Shown: positions 19,901-27,821 of the stretch, piece after piece
Layout: the number at the start of each line of letters is the position of its first letter
How positions within the stretch are numbered: position 1 is the first letter of the stretch
Source: Ruminiclostridium cellobioparum subsp. termitidis CT1112
GTDB lineage: Bacteria > Bacillota > Clostridia > Acetivibrionales > DSM-1351
Length of the DNA stretch: 64,000 nt
NCBI RefSeq assembly: GCF_000350485.1
Contig: NZ_AORV01000070.1
Coordinates: forward strand, 1-64,000
Direction: 5' to 3'
Made by a program: the position numbers and the translations under genes
Notes under the pieces: model-generated
Database searches by the model: none
What the model was told of the DNA's origin: nothing
The model's input: only the letters and a program-made list of their open reading frames with translations

Positions 19901-20080
19901 TAAACCAGGTATTTTCCCTTCTTTCATACAACTGTTTATCCATGACTCTATTCTTATACGTTTTTCCTCTGTAAAAATACTTTGTTGGCTATGATTAACA
20001 TTAATTTCAGCAAAAACTGAATTTGAACATATTAATATGACAATAAGAATAAATGCAAATTTTATAATCCTTCTTTTCAA
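16988..20080 (-). CDS. ClbP-like prodrug-activating serine peptidase fused to peptide-export ABC transporter
   Basis: 1030 residues, TTG start behind AGGAGG. An N-terminal signal helix (1-24) leads to a beta-lactamase-fold serine peptidase (about 35-385) with the SxxK pair Ser97/Lys100 (GSTSK), Tyr199 in FLYATINY and HGGSN at 339-343. ClbP of the colibactin pathway uses Ser95, Lys98 and Tyr186. Three membrane helices follow (about 400-530), as in ClbP, then a six-helix ABC membrane domain and an ATPase with GGNGSGKST, LSSGQRKR and YLFDEWASDQ, like SyrD/PvdE cyclic-peptide exporters. ZmaM of zwittermicin has, as I recall, the same peptidase-ABC fusion. It follows the Asn/epimerase NRPS directly. 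Predicted job: export the acyl-D-Asn precursor and cleave it outside the membrane. The Y-x-N motif of common beta-lactamases is Y-A-T here. Confidence 0.9.
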   Translation of the reverse strand: MKRRIIKFAFILIVILICSNSVFAEINVNHSQQSIFTEEKRIRIESWINSCMKEGKIPGLSVVIVDGDKTIYKKGFGYSNCKTKNPVTAETLFELGSTSKAFTALGILKLEKDGKINLNDPVNKYIPWFSMRYTGNHKGEKINGYVNITLKQLLYHSSGVPFSSIGDIPIDESDDALEKTIRTQVDKELDFYPGDKFLYATINYDILGLVIQNVSHMPYEEYIQKNILDVLGLKNTYLFRNTEDKHNLANGYKVGFLRPVEYNAPVYRGNTPAGYIITNAEDLAEWIRIQLGTEDSIKFDKSVIQFSHMPDRTVSPGVDGSSYACGWFVFQDGGGIISHGGSNPNFSSFILFRPQEKFGIGILANLDSSYTKGIADGIYNIIQGENPKNNIHDKYITIDNTSSIVALISLLVALVTVYLLLVLLLQIIKKERKCIENLKGIITKLLFLLFFLTGFGYCIYRISDIIYWELPWSFIKVWAPSSLLTSIIILFVTVMLFCTYFMLTTIFTRKNDKTLFVIVALSVSSGFGNAIIIFVVNEALNRTDSFQFGLLLYFIMGMVLYVYGQRIVRKRLLFLTSNVVYDMRIDMIKEILKSSYEKIEQMENGKIHSGLNNDTEAISNFANVIVSAVSSLVTLICCFIYLGVINIYGLFVSILVIFSAAGLYFAMGRYANKLWEETRDLQNIFFKFINSLTNGLKELKINNKKQAGFVNDMQESCKEYRDKRIKGDLGFANVFVVGELLFTIVIGVVAFVFPIVFKDIQTSSLKDYVFIFLYMTGPVHGVLNSIPQLINARISYRRLNGLMKELESFETVNTVREDVFLTDRFSLELNDIEYTYKNNNSDFFKVGPINWTFQSGEITFITGGNGSGKSTLAKLLTGLYMPDKGGITLNKDNIQPEELRQCYSTIFSDYFLFDKLYGIGQTDENKIDELLKVLHINDKLSIDNDIFSTTKLSSGQRKRLALLVSYLEDKKIYLFDEWASDQDPEFRRLFYEVLLPELRDKNKCIIAISHDDRYFSCADKVIKLEMGQII

Positions 20081-20102
20081 TTATACCCCTCCTATGATTT
20101 TA

Positions 20103-23100
20103 TCAACTAAAAATCCTTTCCAGCTCTTCTAAATTTAGGTTTACTGTATCAAAATCAGAAGGTGTATATTCCGAAACTTTCTTATTACAGCAATGCTTAA
20201 TGATATTTTCTAAGTTATTCATATAATCAGATGTAAATTTCTCCATAGTGTTTTCAGAATACTTATTTTTGCTATATGTCAAATGTACATTTAACTTATC
20301 ATTTAATACAAAACAATTTATTTCAATTGAATATGTTAATGAGTTTAAACTACAATAATCACTTCCTAGTTGGTCATTTAAAAGAGTGAAAAAAGCGTCA
20401 CTATATCCTGGAGTAAAATCACCTAAAAAATTAAATCTGATGTGCTTATTTTTGCTTTCATAGAAAGTAGTTGTCAAATATTTCAGTATACCAAAATCAA
20501 TCCCTTTGTTGGGTATCTTTCTTATTTCCTCTTTAACCTCTTTAATCTGAGATGATATATCTTCCTTTTTCAGCTTAATAAAAAATGGAAATAAACTTGT
20601 AAACCATCCAACTGTCCTTGAAATATCTATACTTCCTAATATATCATTCCTACCATGACCTTCAAGTTCAATGACTATTTCTTCATTTCCAGTAAAGTTT
20701 TTTATTGTTCTCAATAACGAAGTTATTAATAAATCCTTCGGTTCAGTGTTATATGCCATGTTGGCTTTTGTCATAAGATTAAGTGTAAACTCTTCACTCA
20801 TTTTAAATTCTATAGTATAGCAGCTATCTATGATATCTTCACCCAAATCATAATCTTTAGGAAAACAAAAATTTTGACTTAAAGTATTCTGCCAATAGCT
20901 TATTTCATATTGCGATTCCTTTTTAATAGAATTTACTAATCTGTTCGCCCACTCCTGATATGAATTTGTTTTGGATGGAAGAATAATTTTAATTCCATTA
21001 TTTAGTTGATTTAACATCAAATCAATATCTTCTAGTATAATTCTCCATGAAACTCCATCGACTACTAAATGATGGGCAGTAATTAGTAATCTTTTCGTAC
21101 TTTGTCCTAAATCAAATATACATCCCTTAATTAAAATACCATTCTCTATGTTAAAATTTGATTTAAGGTCATCTGCTATACGTTTCATGCTTTCAGCTTG
21201 CACCGAATAAATTTGATTTCTTAGATCATATTCTTGAATATGATGGTATTTGTTCAAATGCTCATTATTATAAAACAGCTCTCTGGTTTGCAAATTGCAA
21301 TTTATTCTTAATGTATCATGGTGTTTTATTAATTCATTAAAAACTATGTCCAACATTTCGTATCCAATTTTCTGATTTAGCTCCAACAGTATACTCTGGT
21401 TATAGTGATTAAAATTATTGAATTGATGTGAAAAAAACCAACATACCATTGGAGTATAATTAAAGGTTCCATCAGAAAATCCCTGCGGTATAACCAACCC
21501 TTTGCTTTGCCCTACGTATTGCGCCATTTCTTCAATAATAGGATTGGATAAAATATCTCTAACCTTTATTTTTAAACCTCTATCATTTAGTTTTGAAGCA
21601 ATTTGAATTGCTTTTATTGAATCTCCACCGATATGATAAAAATTATGCCTCATACTCACCCTATCAATGTTCAAAACTTCACAAATTACGCGTATAAGGT
21701 TTTCTTCATTTTCATTTCTATATGCAATAAACTCTGTATCTTCAACTTCCTCAATCCGAGGTTCTGGTAATAAAGCTCTATTGATCTTACCATTTATAGT
21801 TAATGGTATTTCATCCAATTCAATAAAATAAGATGGAATCATATAATCTGGTAAATAACAACGCAGAAAATCTTTTAACTCAGATATTAAAACATTAGAC
21901 TTTATTACAATATATGCACATAGGTATTTATTATTGTTCTTATCCTGATAATCTACCACAACAACGTCTTTTATTGATTTATGGCTCAATAAGTGCTTCT
22001 CAATTTCACACAATTCAATACGATATCCTCGAATCTTAACCTGCTGGTCCAACCTTCCGACGTACTCTATTTTGCCATCATTTAAGAATCTAGCTAAATC
22101 ACCAGTTTTATACATCCTTCGTCCACATATAAAAGGATTATCAATAAACTTTTCCTGCGTCAACTCAGACCTATTTAAATATCCTCTTGCGACTCCATCA
22201 CCAGATATATATATCTCTCCAATTGTATTACTTGGCACTGGATCAAGGTTCTTATCTAAAATATAAATTTGTACATTTTCGGCAGGAACCCCTATCGGAA
22301 CTGAAATTCTTGTATCATTTTCACAATTATACTTATGTATCATACAACCTACTACCGTTTCAGTAGGTCCATATTCATTAAATATTTCTATTTTTCCATC
22401 AAAGCTTTTATAAATATCTCTAGCAATATTTACTTTTAAATCTTCTCCACCAACAATAAATCGTCTAACCGAAGAATTGCTATTATCTAAGTCTCTTAAT
22501 AAAGTTAGATGTGAAGGAGTAAGCTTAATAAGCGTTATATTGTTCTCTTTAATTATTTTATAAAGAACATATTCTTCATCATCAAAATTATTACTATATA
22601 CAATAATTTTACTTCCACTGATTAATGGAGTAAAAATGGTTGTAACAGTTAAGTCAAATGCCAGAGAAGAATAAAGTGGAATCACTTCATCCTCATTTCT
22701 CATATACATTTTTTTTGCCCACCAGACATAATTAACTAAACTTTGATGCTCAATCATACTACCCTTTGGTTTCCCCGTTGAACCAGACGTATAAATAATA
22801 TATGCCAAATCATCAGGCTTATTAATAACATCAAGATTTGATGCATCACCAAAAAATATATTTTGATTATTAAGTTTAATTATTTTGCCATTAAAATTCA
22901 TAGTATTATCTAAATCTACATTAGTAAGAATCATACTAGCGCCCGAATCATCCAACATATAGCATATCCTGTCATTTGGATAATCAGGGTCAATAGGCAA
23001 ATAAGCCCCTCCAGCTTTTAAAATACCAAAAACTCCAATAACGGTTTCAATTGAGTGGGTAGTCATAAGTCCAACAATTGTTTCATTTTTTATACCTTTA

Positions 23101-24614
23101 TTTCTAAGGTACCTGGCAAGCTGATTTATTTTTTGATTTAATTCCTGATAAGTTAACTTATTATCATTAAATCTAATAGCCTCCTTATTTGGTGACTTTT
23201 TTGCTTGTTCTTCAAACAATTGATATATCATTTTATTTTTTGGGTATTCTTTTTTAGTGTCATTAAACCCATATAATATTTTATTTCTTTCATCATATGT
23301 CAGAATACTTAATTTTTTTACTTTTTCATATGGGTTAACTATTATTTGATTCGTTAAATTTAACAAACGAGTATACATAACATCAATTTGCTCTTCAGAG
23401 TAATCATTAGTCTTATAGTCAAATTCTAATGTTAAGTTTCCTGCTGCGGACCAGTCTTTTATAACCAGTTGCAAAGAATATATTTGATTTCCATTGTAAA
23501 ATTCTATGTTCTCTATTTGATAGCTATTTAGTTCTAAATTATGTCTAGTATTATAATAGTTAACACAGGTATTAAAAAGATTGTCATACCCCTTTTTCTT
23601 AAGTTCCAGATCATTTACAAGTAGGTCGTACGGATATTTTTGATTATAATAGCAATCTTTCAACTGTTCATTTATTTTTGCCATAGTATACTCTATGCTT
23701 AAATCATCATCTATAACAAATCTAAATGGCATTGTACTTGTAAACATCCCAATAGTACTCTTCTCCTTTTTCCCGGATCTATTGAACACAGGAGTACCTA
23801 TTACAATATCTTCCTGATGGGTAGTTTTATATAAATAAATAATAAACAATGCAACAAAAAATGTATTGACTGAAAATTTGTAATTCTCTGCAAAGTTTTT
23901 TAATTTATTAGAGTTATCTATATCAAGTTCATAGGTTTTTCTCTTTCCTTCGATCTCATCTGAGCTTTTATTTAAAGACATATCCGGCAAAACTTTAAAT
24001 TTCTCATTCCAGAAGAATTTATTTTTTATAAACCTATCTGATAAAAGATATCTTTTTTCGTTTAATATATATTCAATATAAGAACACTCTAAACTATCAT
24101 TAATCTGTTCTTCATTTAATAACCTTATATATGTATCACATATCTGATCTGTCATTATGTTAGTTGACCATCCATCAGAAATTATATGATGCAACTTAAC
24201 CAAATATCCGTTATCATTATCTGACAATTTAAATAAAGCAAAATAAAAAAGCCTTTCATTTTCTAAAACAAATGGCCTTTTAGCTTCTATTTCAACCCAT
24301 TTTATAAATTCTTCTTCTGCGTTATCATATTTAGAGAAATCAAAAAAATCCAGCTTTACTTTTCCATAATTTACTATATATTGACTTACTTCTCCTGAGT
24401 TCTCGACAAAGCTTAACCTTACTCCTTCATTTCTTTTTATGAAAATATTTATAGACTTTTCAAGTAAACCAAAATCAATATTACTCTTTATTCTTACTGT
24501 TCCACCAATATTGTATAAAGATGTTCCTGGGTATATCTTCTCTAAGAACCAGATCCTTTTTTGAGGATGAGTTAATGGATAAAAAACCATATAATTTCCG
24601 TTATCAGTATTCAT
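20103..24614 (-). CDS. NRPS initiation module: starter C-A(Asn)-PCP-E, prodrug-motif synthetase
   Basis: 1503 residues from the ATG at 24614, nine bases after AGAGG. The N-terminal condensation domain begins YPLTHPQKRIWFLEKIYPGTS and has HHIISDG; it closely resembles the fatty-acyl starter C domain of surfactin synthetase SrfAA. The adenylation domain (YTSGSTGKPKG, NEYGPTETVVG) gives the pocket code D-L-T-K-I-G-E-V-G-K by hand alignment, the recalled code for asparagine. The carrier has HIGGDS, Ser near 1000. The last 450 residues are an epimerase with HHLVVDG, EGHGR and RTVGWFTSLFP. Predicted product: N-acyl-D-Asn on the carrier, as made by ClbN in colibactin biosynthesis. It is the first biosynthetic gene after loaP and its leader, followed at once by the ClbP-like gene. 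Confidence 0.92.
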   Translation of the reverse strand: MNTDNGNYMVFYPLTHPQKRIWFLEKIYPGTSLYNIGGTVRIKSNIDFGLLEKSINIFIKRNEGVRLSFVENSGEVSQYIVNYGKVKLDFFDFSKYDNAEEEFIKWVEIEAKRPFVLENERLFYFALFKLSDNDNGYLVKLHHIISDGWSTNIMTDQICDTYIRLLNEEQINDSLECSYIEYILNEKRYLLSDRFIKNKFFWNEKFKVLPDMSLNKSSDEIEGKRKTYELDIDNSNKLKNFAENYKFSVNTFFVALFIIYLYKTTHQEDIVIGTPVFNRSGKKEKSTIGMFTSTMPFRFVIDDDLSIEYTMAKINEQLKDCYYNQKYPYDLLVNDLELKKKGYDNLFNTCVNYYNTRHNLELNSYQIENIEFYNGNQIYSLQLVIKDWSAAGNLTLEFDYKTNDYSEEQIDVMYTRLLNLTNQIIVNPYEKVKKLSILTYDERNKILYGFNDTKKEYPKNKMIYQLFEEQAKKSPNKEAIRFNDNKLTYQELNQKINQLARYLRNKGIKNETIVGLMTTHSIETVIGVFGILKAGGAYLPIDPDYPNDRICYMLDDSGASMILTNVDLDNTMNFNGKIIKLNNQNIFFGDASNLDVINKPDDLAYIIYTSGSTGKPKGSMIEHQSLVNYVWWAKKMYMRNEDEVIPLYSSLAFDLTVTTIFTPLISGSKIIVYSNNFDDEEYVLYKIIKENNITLIKLTPSHLTLLRDLDNSNSSVRRFIVGGEDLKVNIARDIYKSFDGKIEIFNEYGPTETVVGCMIHKYNCENDTRISVPIGVPAENVQIYILDKNLDPVPSNTIGEIYISGDGVARGYLNRSELTQEKFIDNPFICGRRMYKTGDLARFLNDGKIEYVGRLDQQVKIRGYRIELCEIEKHLLSHKSIKDVVVVDYQDKNNNKYLCAYIVIKSNVLISELKDFLRCYLPDYMIPSYFIELDEIPLTINGKINRALLPEPRIEEVEDTEFIAYRNENEENLIRVICEVLNIDRVSMRHNFYHIGGDSIKAIQIASKLNDRGLKIKVRDILSNPIIEEMAQYVGQSKGLVIPQGFSDGTFNYTPMVCWFFSHQFNNFNHYNQSILLELNQKIGYEMLDIVFNELIKHHDTLRINCNLQTRELFYNNEHLNKYHHIQEYDLRNQIYSVQAESMKRIADDLKSNFNIENGILIKGCIFDLGQSTKRLLITAHHLVVDGVSWRIILEDIDLMLNQLNNGIKIILPSKTNSYQEWANRLVNSIKKESQYEISYWQNTLSQNFCFPKDYDLGEDIIDSCYTIEFKMSEEFTLNLMTKANMAYNTEPKDLLITSLLRTIKNFTGNEEIVIELEGHGRNDILGSIDISRTVGWFTSLFPFFIKLKKEDISSQIKEVKEEIRKIPNKGIDFGILKYLTTTFYESKNKHIRFNFLGDFTPGYSDAFFTLLNDQLGSDYCSLNSLTYSIEINCFVLNDKLNVHLTYSKNKYSENTMEKFTSDYMNNLENIIKHCCNKKVSEYTPSDFDTVNLNLEELERIFS

Positions 24615-24627
24615 AGATATCAACCTC

Positions 24628-24774
24628 TTAAACTATTAATAAAGCCAACAAAATGTTGTATGGCGATTGTGCCGCTTCAACAAGCTTTTGTCCAGAAACT
24701 TTCTTGATTCCAAAGTATGAATTTCTATCATCATCAAATACATAAAACAGTACATTACTGCCATTCATATTCAT
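24628..24774 (-). pseudogene. 48-codon ORF, fragment of a BtrH_N-like gene
   Basis: Short frame in the leader, ATG at 24774, stop at 24628, ending 13 bases before the NRPS start so that the NRPS Shine-Dalgarno abuts its stop. Its core (LFYVFDDDRNSYFG, later KLVEAA) aligns with AFYVFDENFNGYNE...RLIKAV of the BtrH_N-like protein encoded at 12534-13490, about a third identical with one gap. It has no Shine-Dalgarno. I read it as a leftover of a paralogue; a function as a leader peptide cannot be excluded. Confidence 0.5.
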
Positions 24775-24808
24775 AATTAATTAAGTCATTAAACCGGAAT
24801 TTAGGGGT

Positions 24809-25064
24809 GATGTTTGTGAAATACATAAAAGTATTAATCCATATAACGAATATTGGGCAATAGTGTTATAAAAATGGCGCTTTTATTGATTGATATCATG
24901 GGTTTTGAAAAAAGTTATATATCTTAACGATTATAAATACTGTTTTTTTGAAGACAATATGACTTTGGACTATACGGAAGAATACTATAAGTTTTTTTCT
25001 TAATAATATTTTAAGGTTGAGAAATATGATTTTACAGTCATTACAATAAAGTACCGGAATTAAA
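24809..25064 (+). pseudogene. Decayed N-terminal part of a BtrH_N-like gene, opposite strand
   Basis: One plus-strand frame, interrupted by stops near 24869, 24887 and 24998, reads PYNEYW, then F..L.S, then VIYLNDYKYCFFEDNMT. This matches the start of the protein at 12534-13490 (PFELFW, LFSMLTS, LLNDYSYIVNEM) with almost the same spacing between the PxxxxW and LNDY blocks. The catalytic NC is lost. It faces away from the adjoining minus-strand fragment of the same family, so the two come from an inversion or from two copies. It is flanked by a short direct repeat (gtcatta, then accggaatt, at 24785-24802 and 25037-25062). Confidence 0.5.
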
Positions 25065-25132
25065 AAATTGAATATATAACGATTTCTCCGTGTATGTTAA
25101 ATATGTAAATACTTAATAACCTAATACACATT

Positions 25133-25669
25133 TTACTTTATCTTGGAAACAACCTCTAAGGATACATTTATCCGCCTTAACTCACCAAAGCATGCAATTT
25201 CAATTTCAGCACGTCTTTTATGCCTATCAATCTTTTTAATAATGCTCTCCCTACCCTTTAATGGTCCTAAAGTAACATAAATCTTATCTCCTATAATTAG
25301 TCCTTTAGATTCTTCTGTAACATATTCATCATTTAAAAATTGTAAAAGAAACTTCTTTTCAGAGTTATCTATCTTCATATAAGTAAAATTTTCTTTTCCT
25401 AAAATTCTGTATATGCACTTTGATAACCTTGTATATTTATATGTAATATTTACAATCATTGCTTCATCTAGAGTAGAATCAAGGAATACATATCCTGGAA
25501 ACATAGGCTTAAGACACTTTATAATACCTTTTGAATTTCTTAAAATAGTTTCAATTTGTGGAATAAATGCTACAGACTCTTTTTTATCAAATACTTTATT
25601 TAGAAAATCACAAGCTTCTTGTTCTCTTCCTGTTTTAACGTAAAATATAAACCAGTTACCCATATCCAC
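25133..25669 (-). CDS. loaP: LoaP-type NusG paralogue, processive antiterminator
   Basis: 178 residues. The N-terminal NGN domain begins NWFIFYVKTGREQEACDFL and contains MFPGYVFLDS, the hallmark of NusG/RfaH/LoaP proteins; the C-terminal KOW domain is GDKIYVTLGPLKGRESIIKK. The first codon is probably GTG at 25669, seven bases after AAAGGA; an ATG at 25663 is alternative. In Bacillus velezensis LoaP promotes read-through of intrinsic terminators in the difficidin and macrolactin operons, and loaP genes generally lie beside long polyketide or NRPS operons, as here. It is the first gene of this minus-strand cluster and is separated from the NRPS by a 518-base leader. Could alternatively be an UpxY-like relative; context favours LoaP. 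Confidence 0.88.
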   Translation of the reverse strand: MDMGNWFIFYVKTGREQEACDFLNKVFDKKESVAFIPQIETILRNSKGIIKCLKPMFPGYVFLDSTLDEAMIVNITYKYTRLSKCIYRILGKENFTYMKIDNSEKKFLLQFLNDEYVTEESKGLIIGDKIYVTLGPLKGRESIIKKIDRHKRRAEIEIACFGELRRINVSLEVVSKIK

Positions 25670-25748
25670 TATTTTATCCTTTTAGTGACGTAGCTCCGCC
25701 CATTCATTTATAAAAATCTATAAACCCCTAAATAGCTAAGATATATTC

Positions 25749-25793
25749 CTTATCGTTAGTTAACGAGACATGGCTACGATTATTAACAATAAG
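25749..25793 (-). promoter_or_regulatory. Inverted repeat upstream of loaP
   Basis: The arms cttatcgttagttaacga (25749-25766) and its imperfect partner ending in ttattaacaataag (to 25793) pair over about 18 positions with three or four mismatches around a nine-base loop. It lies 80-125 bases upstream of the loaP start and has no T run behind it, so it is not a simple terminator. It could be an operator dyad or an RNA hairpin in the loaP leader. Confidence 0.5.
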
Positions 25794-25864
25794 TGCTTTA
25801 CAATATTTCCTTAAATTTTTAAAATATTTTTATATAATGTAATTTATTGTAATTATAGCAACTA

Positions 25865-26560
25865 TTGTATATATTAGCACTAGCAAAAAGGAAATGCAAC
25901 ACCATTTTTATAAATAATTGTATTTTTTTCAACAAATATCTATATCTAAAAAGAAGTTTGATTGGAGGCTGTTATGAGAGGACTGACAACGAGAACTCAA
26001 GAAATGGTATGAAGCCAAAGAAAATCCGAAGTTCTTACGGTGAAACTCAAATCAAAGTCCCTCAAAGACCAAGAAAGTAGCTTCGAGTCCCAAACCGTAA
26101 AGAAGCGTCAAAAGGACATCTCCAGTATTGAGCAGAAAATAATGTTAATAAAAAACTAGCCGCATATATAATTCTTGGGATAAATGAGGATGGTCAAAAA
26201 GATATTATAAGTATAAATATCGAGCAAAATGAAAGCAGTAAGTATTGGCTGAGCATCTTAAATGAGCTTAAAAACGGGTGTTAAGGATATACTTATTATT
26301 TGTGCTGATGGATTCTCTGGGATAAAAGAATCTATTTCAGTTGCATTCCCAGACACAGAATCTCAGCCCTTGTATCGTCTAACAAGTTAGAAATACTCTA
26401 AAATATGTTACAGATAAGGACAAGAAAGAATTTGCTACATATTTAAAACCATATACCATGCTCCAAATGAACTTTATGGCATTGTTGTTTCATCTGAAAT
26501 GGATAGCAAAATAATTGAAAAAATCCCAGAGGCCTGGCAATAATTTTAAATATAACATTT
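25865..26560 (+). mobile_element. Decayed IS256-family element
   Basis: Pieces of a mutator-type transposase occur in shifting frames: an N-terminal piece ending KPKKIRSSYGETQIKVPQ followed by a central piece with KKLAAYIILGINEDGQKD, KYWLSILNELKN and VKDILIICADGFSGIKESI, then YVTDKDKKEFATYL. Several frameshifts, stops and deletions remove the N-terminal DNA-binding part and the C-terminal third. It forms the upstream border of the NRPS/PKS cluster directly behind the loaP promoter region. No matching right terminal repeat was recognised, so the end points are approximate. Confidence 0.75.
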
Positions 26561-26601
26561 ATTTTTAAAAGAAAGACTATTTACAGAAAAAACTTCACAC
26601 C

Positions 26602-27756
26602 TGGGGGTGCGGACAAAAAGTCGAACACTAATGGTACTCTGAAAGGAGTAAATAAAAGTGTATTCTAAAGAGCAAATCTCCCAGGCGCTTGAAATATATG
26701 ATCAAGTAAAATCTATAACGAAAGTTGTGCAAAGGATAGGTTATCCCACCAGGAGGACTCTATATACATGAATAGACGAGAGGGCTAAAAAACCTAAAAT
26801 TAAAATTTCTACGCGAGGAGTAAATACTCCTGAACATCCGCGTCATCCTCCACTTGAGGTTAAGTTGAAAGCATTGCATCGTTGCCTTAAAGGGTAAATA
26901 TTCACTGCCATTATTACTTCAAAAGTTAGAGTTACCTAAAAGCTGTTATTATTATCAGCAGAAGTCAGCAACCTTACCTGATAAATATGCAGATTTACGA
27001 GTTCGGATTAAAGAGCTATTTGTTGAAAGCAATAAACGATATGGATATCGTCGCATCCATGCATTATTGGCTAAAGAAAGCTACATTGTATCAGAAAAAA
27101 TCGTGCGACGTATCATGAAAGAATCAGATTTGAAAGTGATGACAAGAAAACGGAGAATATATAATTCCTATAAAGGAGAAATTACTCCTGCTGTTCCAAA
27201 TATAATTGAACGAGATTTTCATGCAGATGCACCAAATAAAAAGTGGCTGACAGATATTACTGAATTCGTGATTCCTGCTCGAAAGATTTATCTTTCTCCA
27301 ATCGTAGATTGTTTTGATGGGATGCTTCCGACTTGGAAAATAAGTACAACTCCAGACTCTAAGCTTGTAAATGATATGTTAGATGATGCAATTGAACATC
27401 TAAAGGAAAATGAACATCCTTTAATTCATACTGATCGGGGATGTCATTATCGTTGGCCAGGATGGATATCTCGAATGGCTGATGCAGGTCTGCCACGGTC
27501 TATGTCCAAGAAAGGCTGCTCTCTAGATAACTCAGCCTGTGAAGGATTTTTCGGTCGAATTAAAAATGAAATGTTTTATAATCAAGATTGGACTGGAATA
27601 TCGGTTAATGAATTTATAAAGATTCTTAATACATATTTGAAATGGTATAATGAAAAACGCATAAAAATATCACTACGAAATATAAGTCCATTGGAGTACA
27701 GACGAAGTCTTGGATTAGCTATCTAAATAGTCCAAGAAAACGTCCGCCCCCCCTCA
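26602..27756 (+). mobile_element. IS3-family element, internally deleted
   Basis: The left end reads tgggggtgcggac and the right end is its near inverse cgtccgccccccctca, about 10 matching terminal bases, which bounds the element at 1155 bp. IS3 elements of this clostridial type are usually nearer 1.4-1.5 kb, and the missing part is the 3' half of orfA and the 5' part of orfB. Inserted between the IS256 relic and the nucleotidyltransferase-like gene. Confidence 0.75.
26658..27726 (+). pseudogene. IS3-family transposase orfA/orfB, broken
   Basis: orfA starts at GTG 26658 behind AAAGGAG (YSKEQISQALEIYDQ) but meets TGA at the codon where the family has Trp (LYTW), then continues RAKKPKIKIS, HPRHPPLEVKLKALHRC and stops. 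After a deletion the orfB frame resumes as GKYSLPLLLQKLELPK and runs to 27723 with the DDE integrase core: WLTDITEF, SPIVDCFDG, HTDRGCHYRW and NSACEGFFGRIKNE. The catalytic residues of the core are present, but without orfA and the N-terminal part of orfB the element should be immobile on its own. Confidence 0.85.
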
Positions 27757-27821
27757 TTGATTGCAAAATATAGATTAATATCTGTAAAAAATTGATAATA
27801 ATTCCTTCCTTTTAAATATTC

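Larger units (their letters stand above)
24615..25132 (-). promoter_or_regulatory. Leader between loaP and the first NRPS gene
   Basis: A 518-base gap separates the LoaP-like gene from the NRPS it should control. LoaP proteins act on RNA leaders upstream of long biosynthetic operons, so this is the place to expect the target hairpin and the terminators it overrides. Reading the minus strand I find no convincing GC-rich terminator with a T run; most of the gap is pseudogene debris. The regulatory role is inferred from gene order and family knowledge only. Confidence 0.35.

Noticed and set aside
24898-24925. Possible leader terminator (gttaagatatataac then TTTTTT on the minus strand)
   Set aside because: Stem of only four pairs without G+C; too weak to call.
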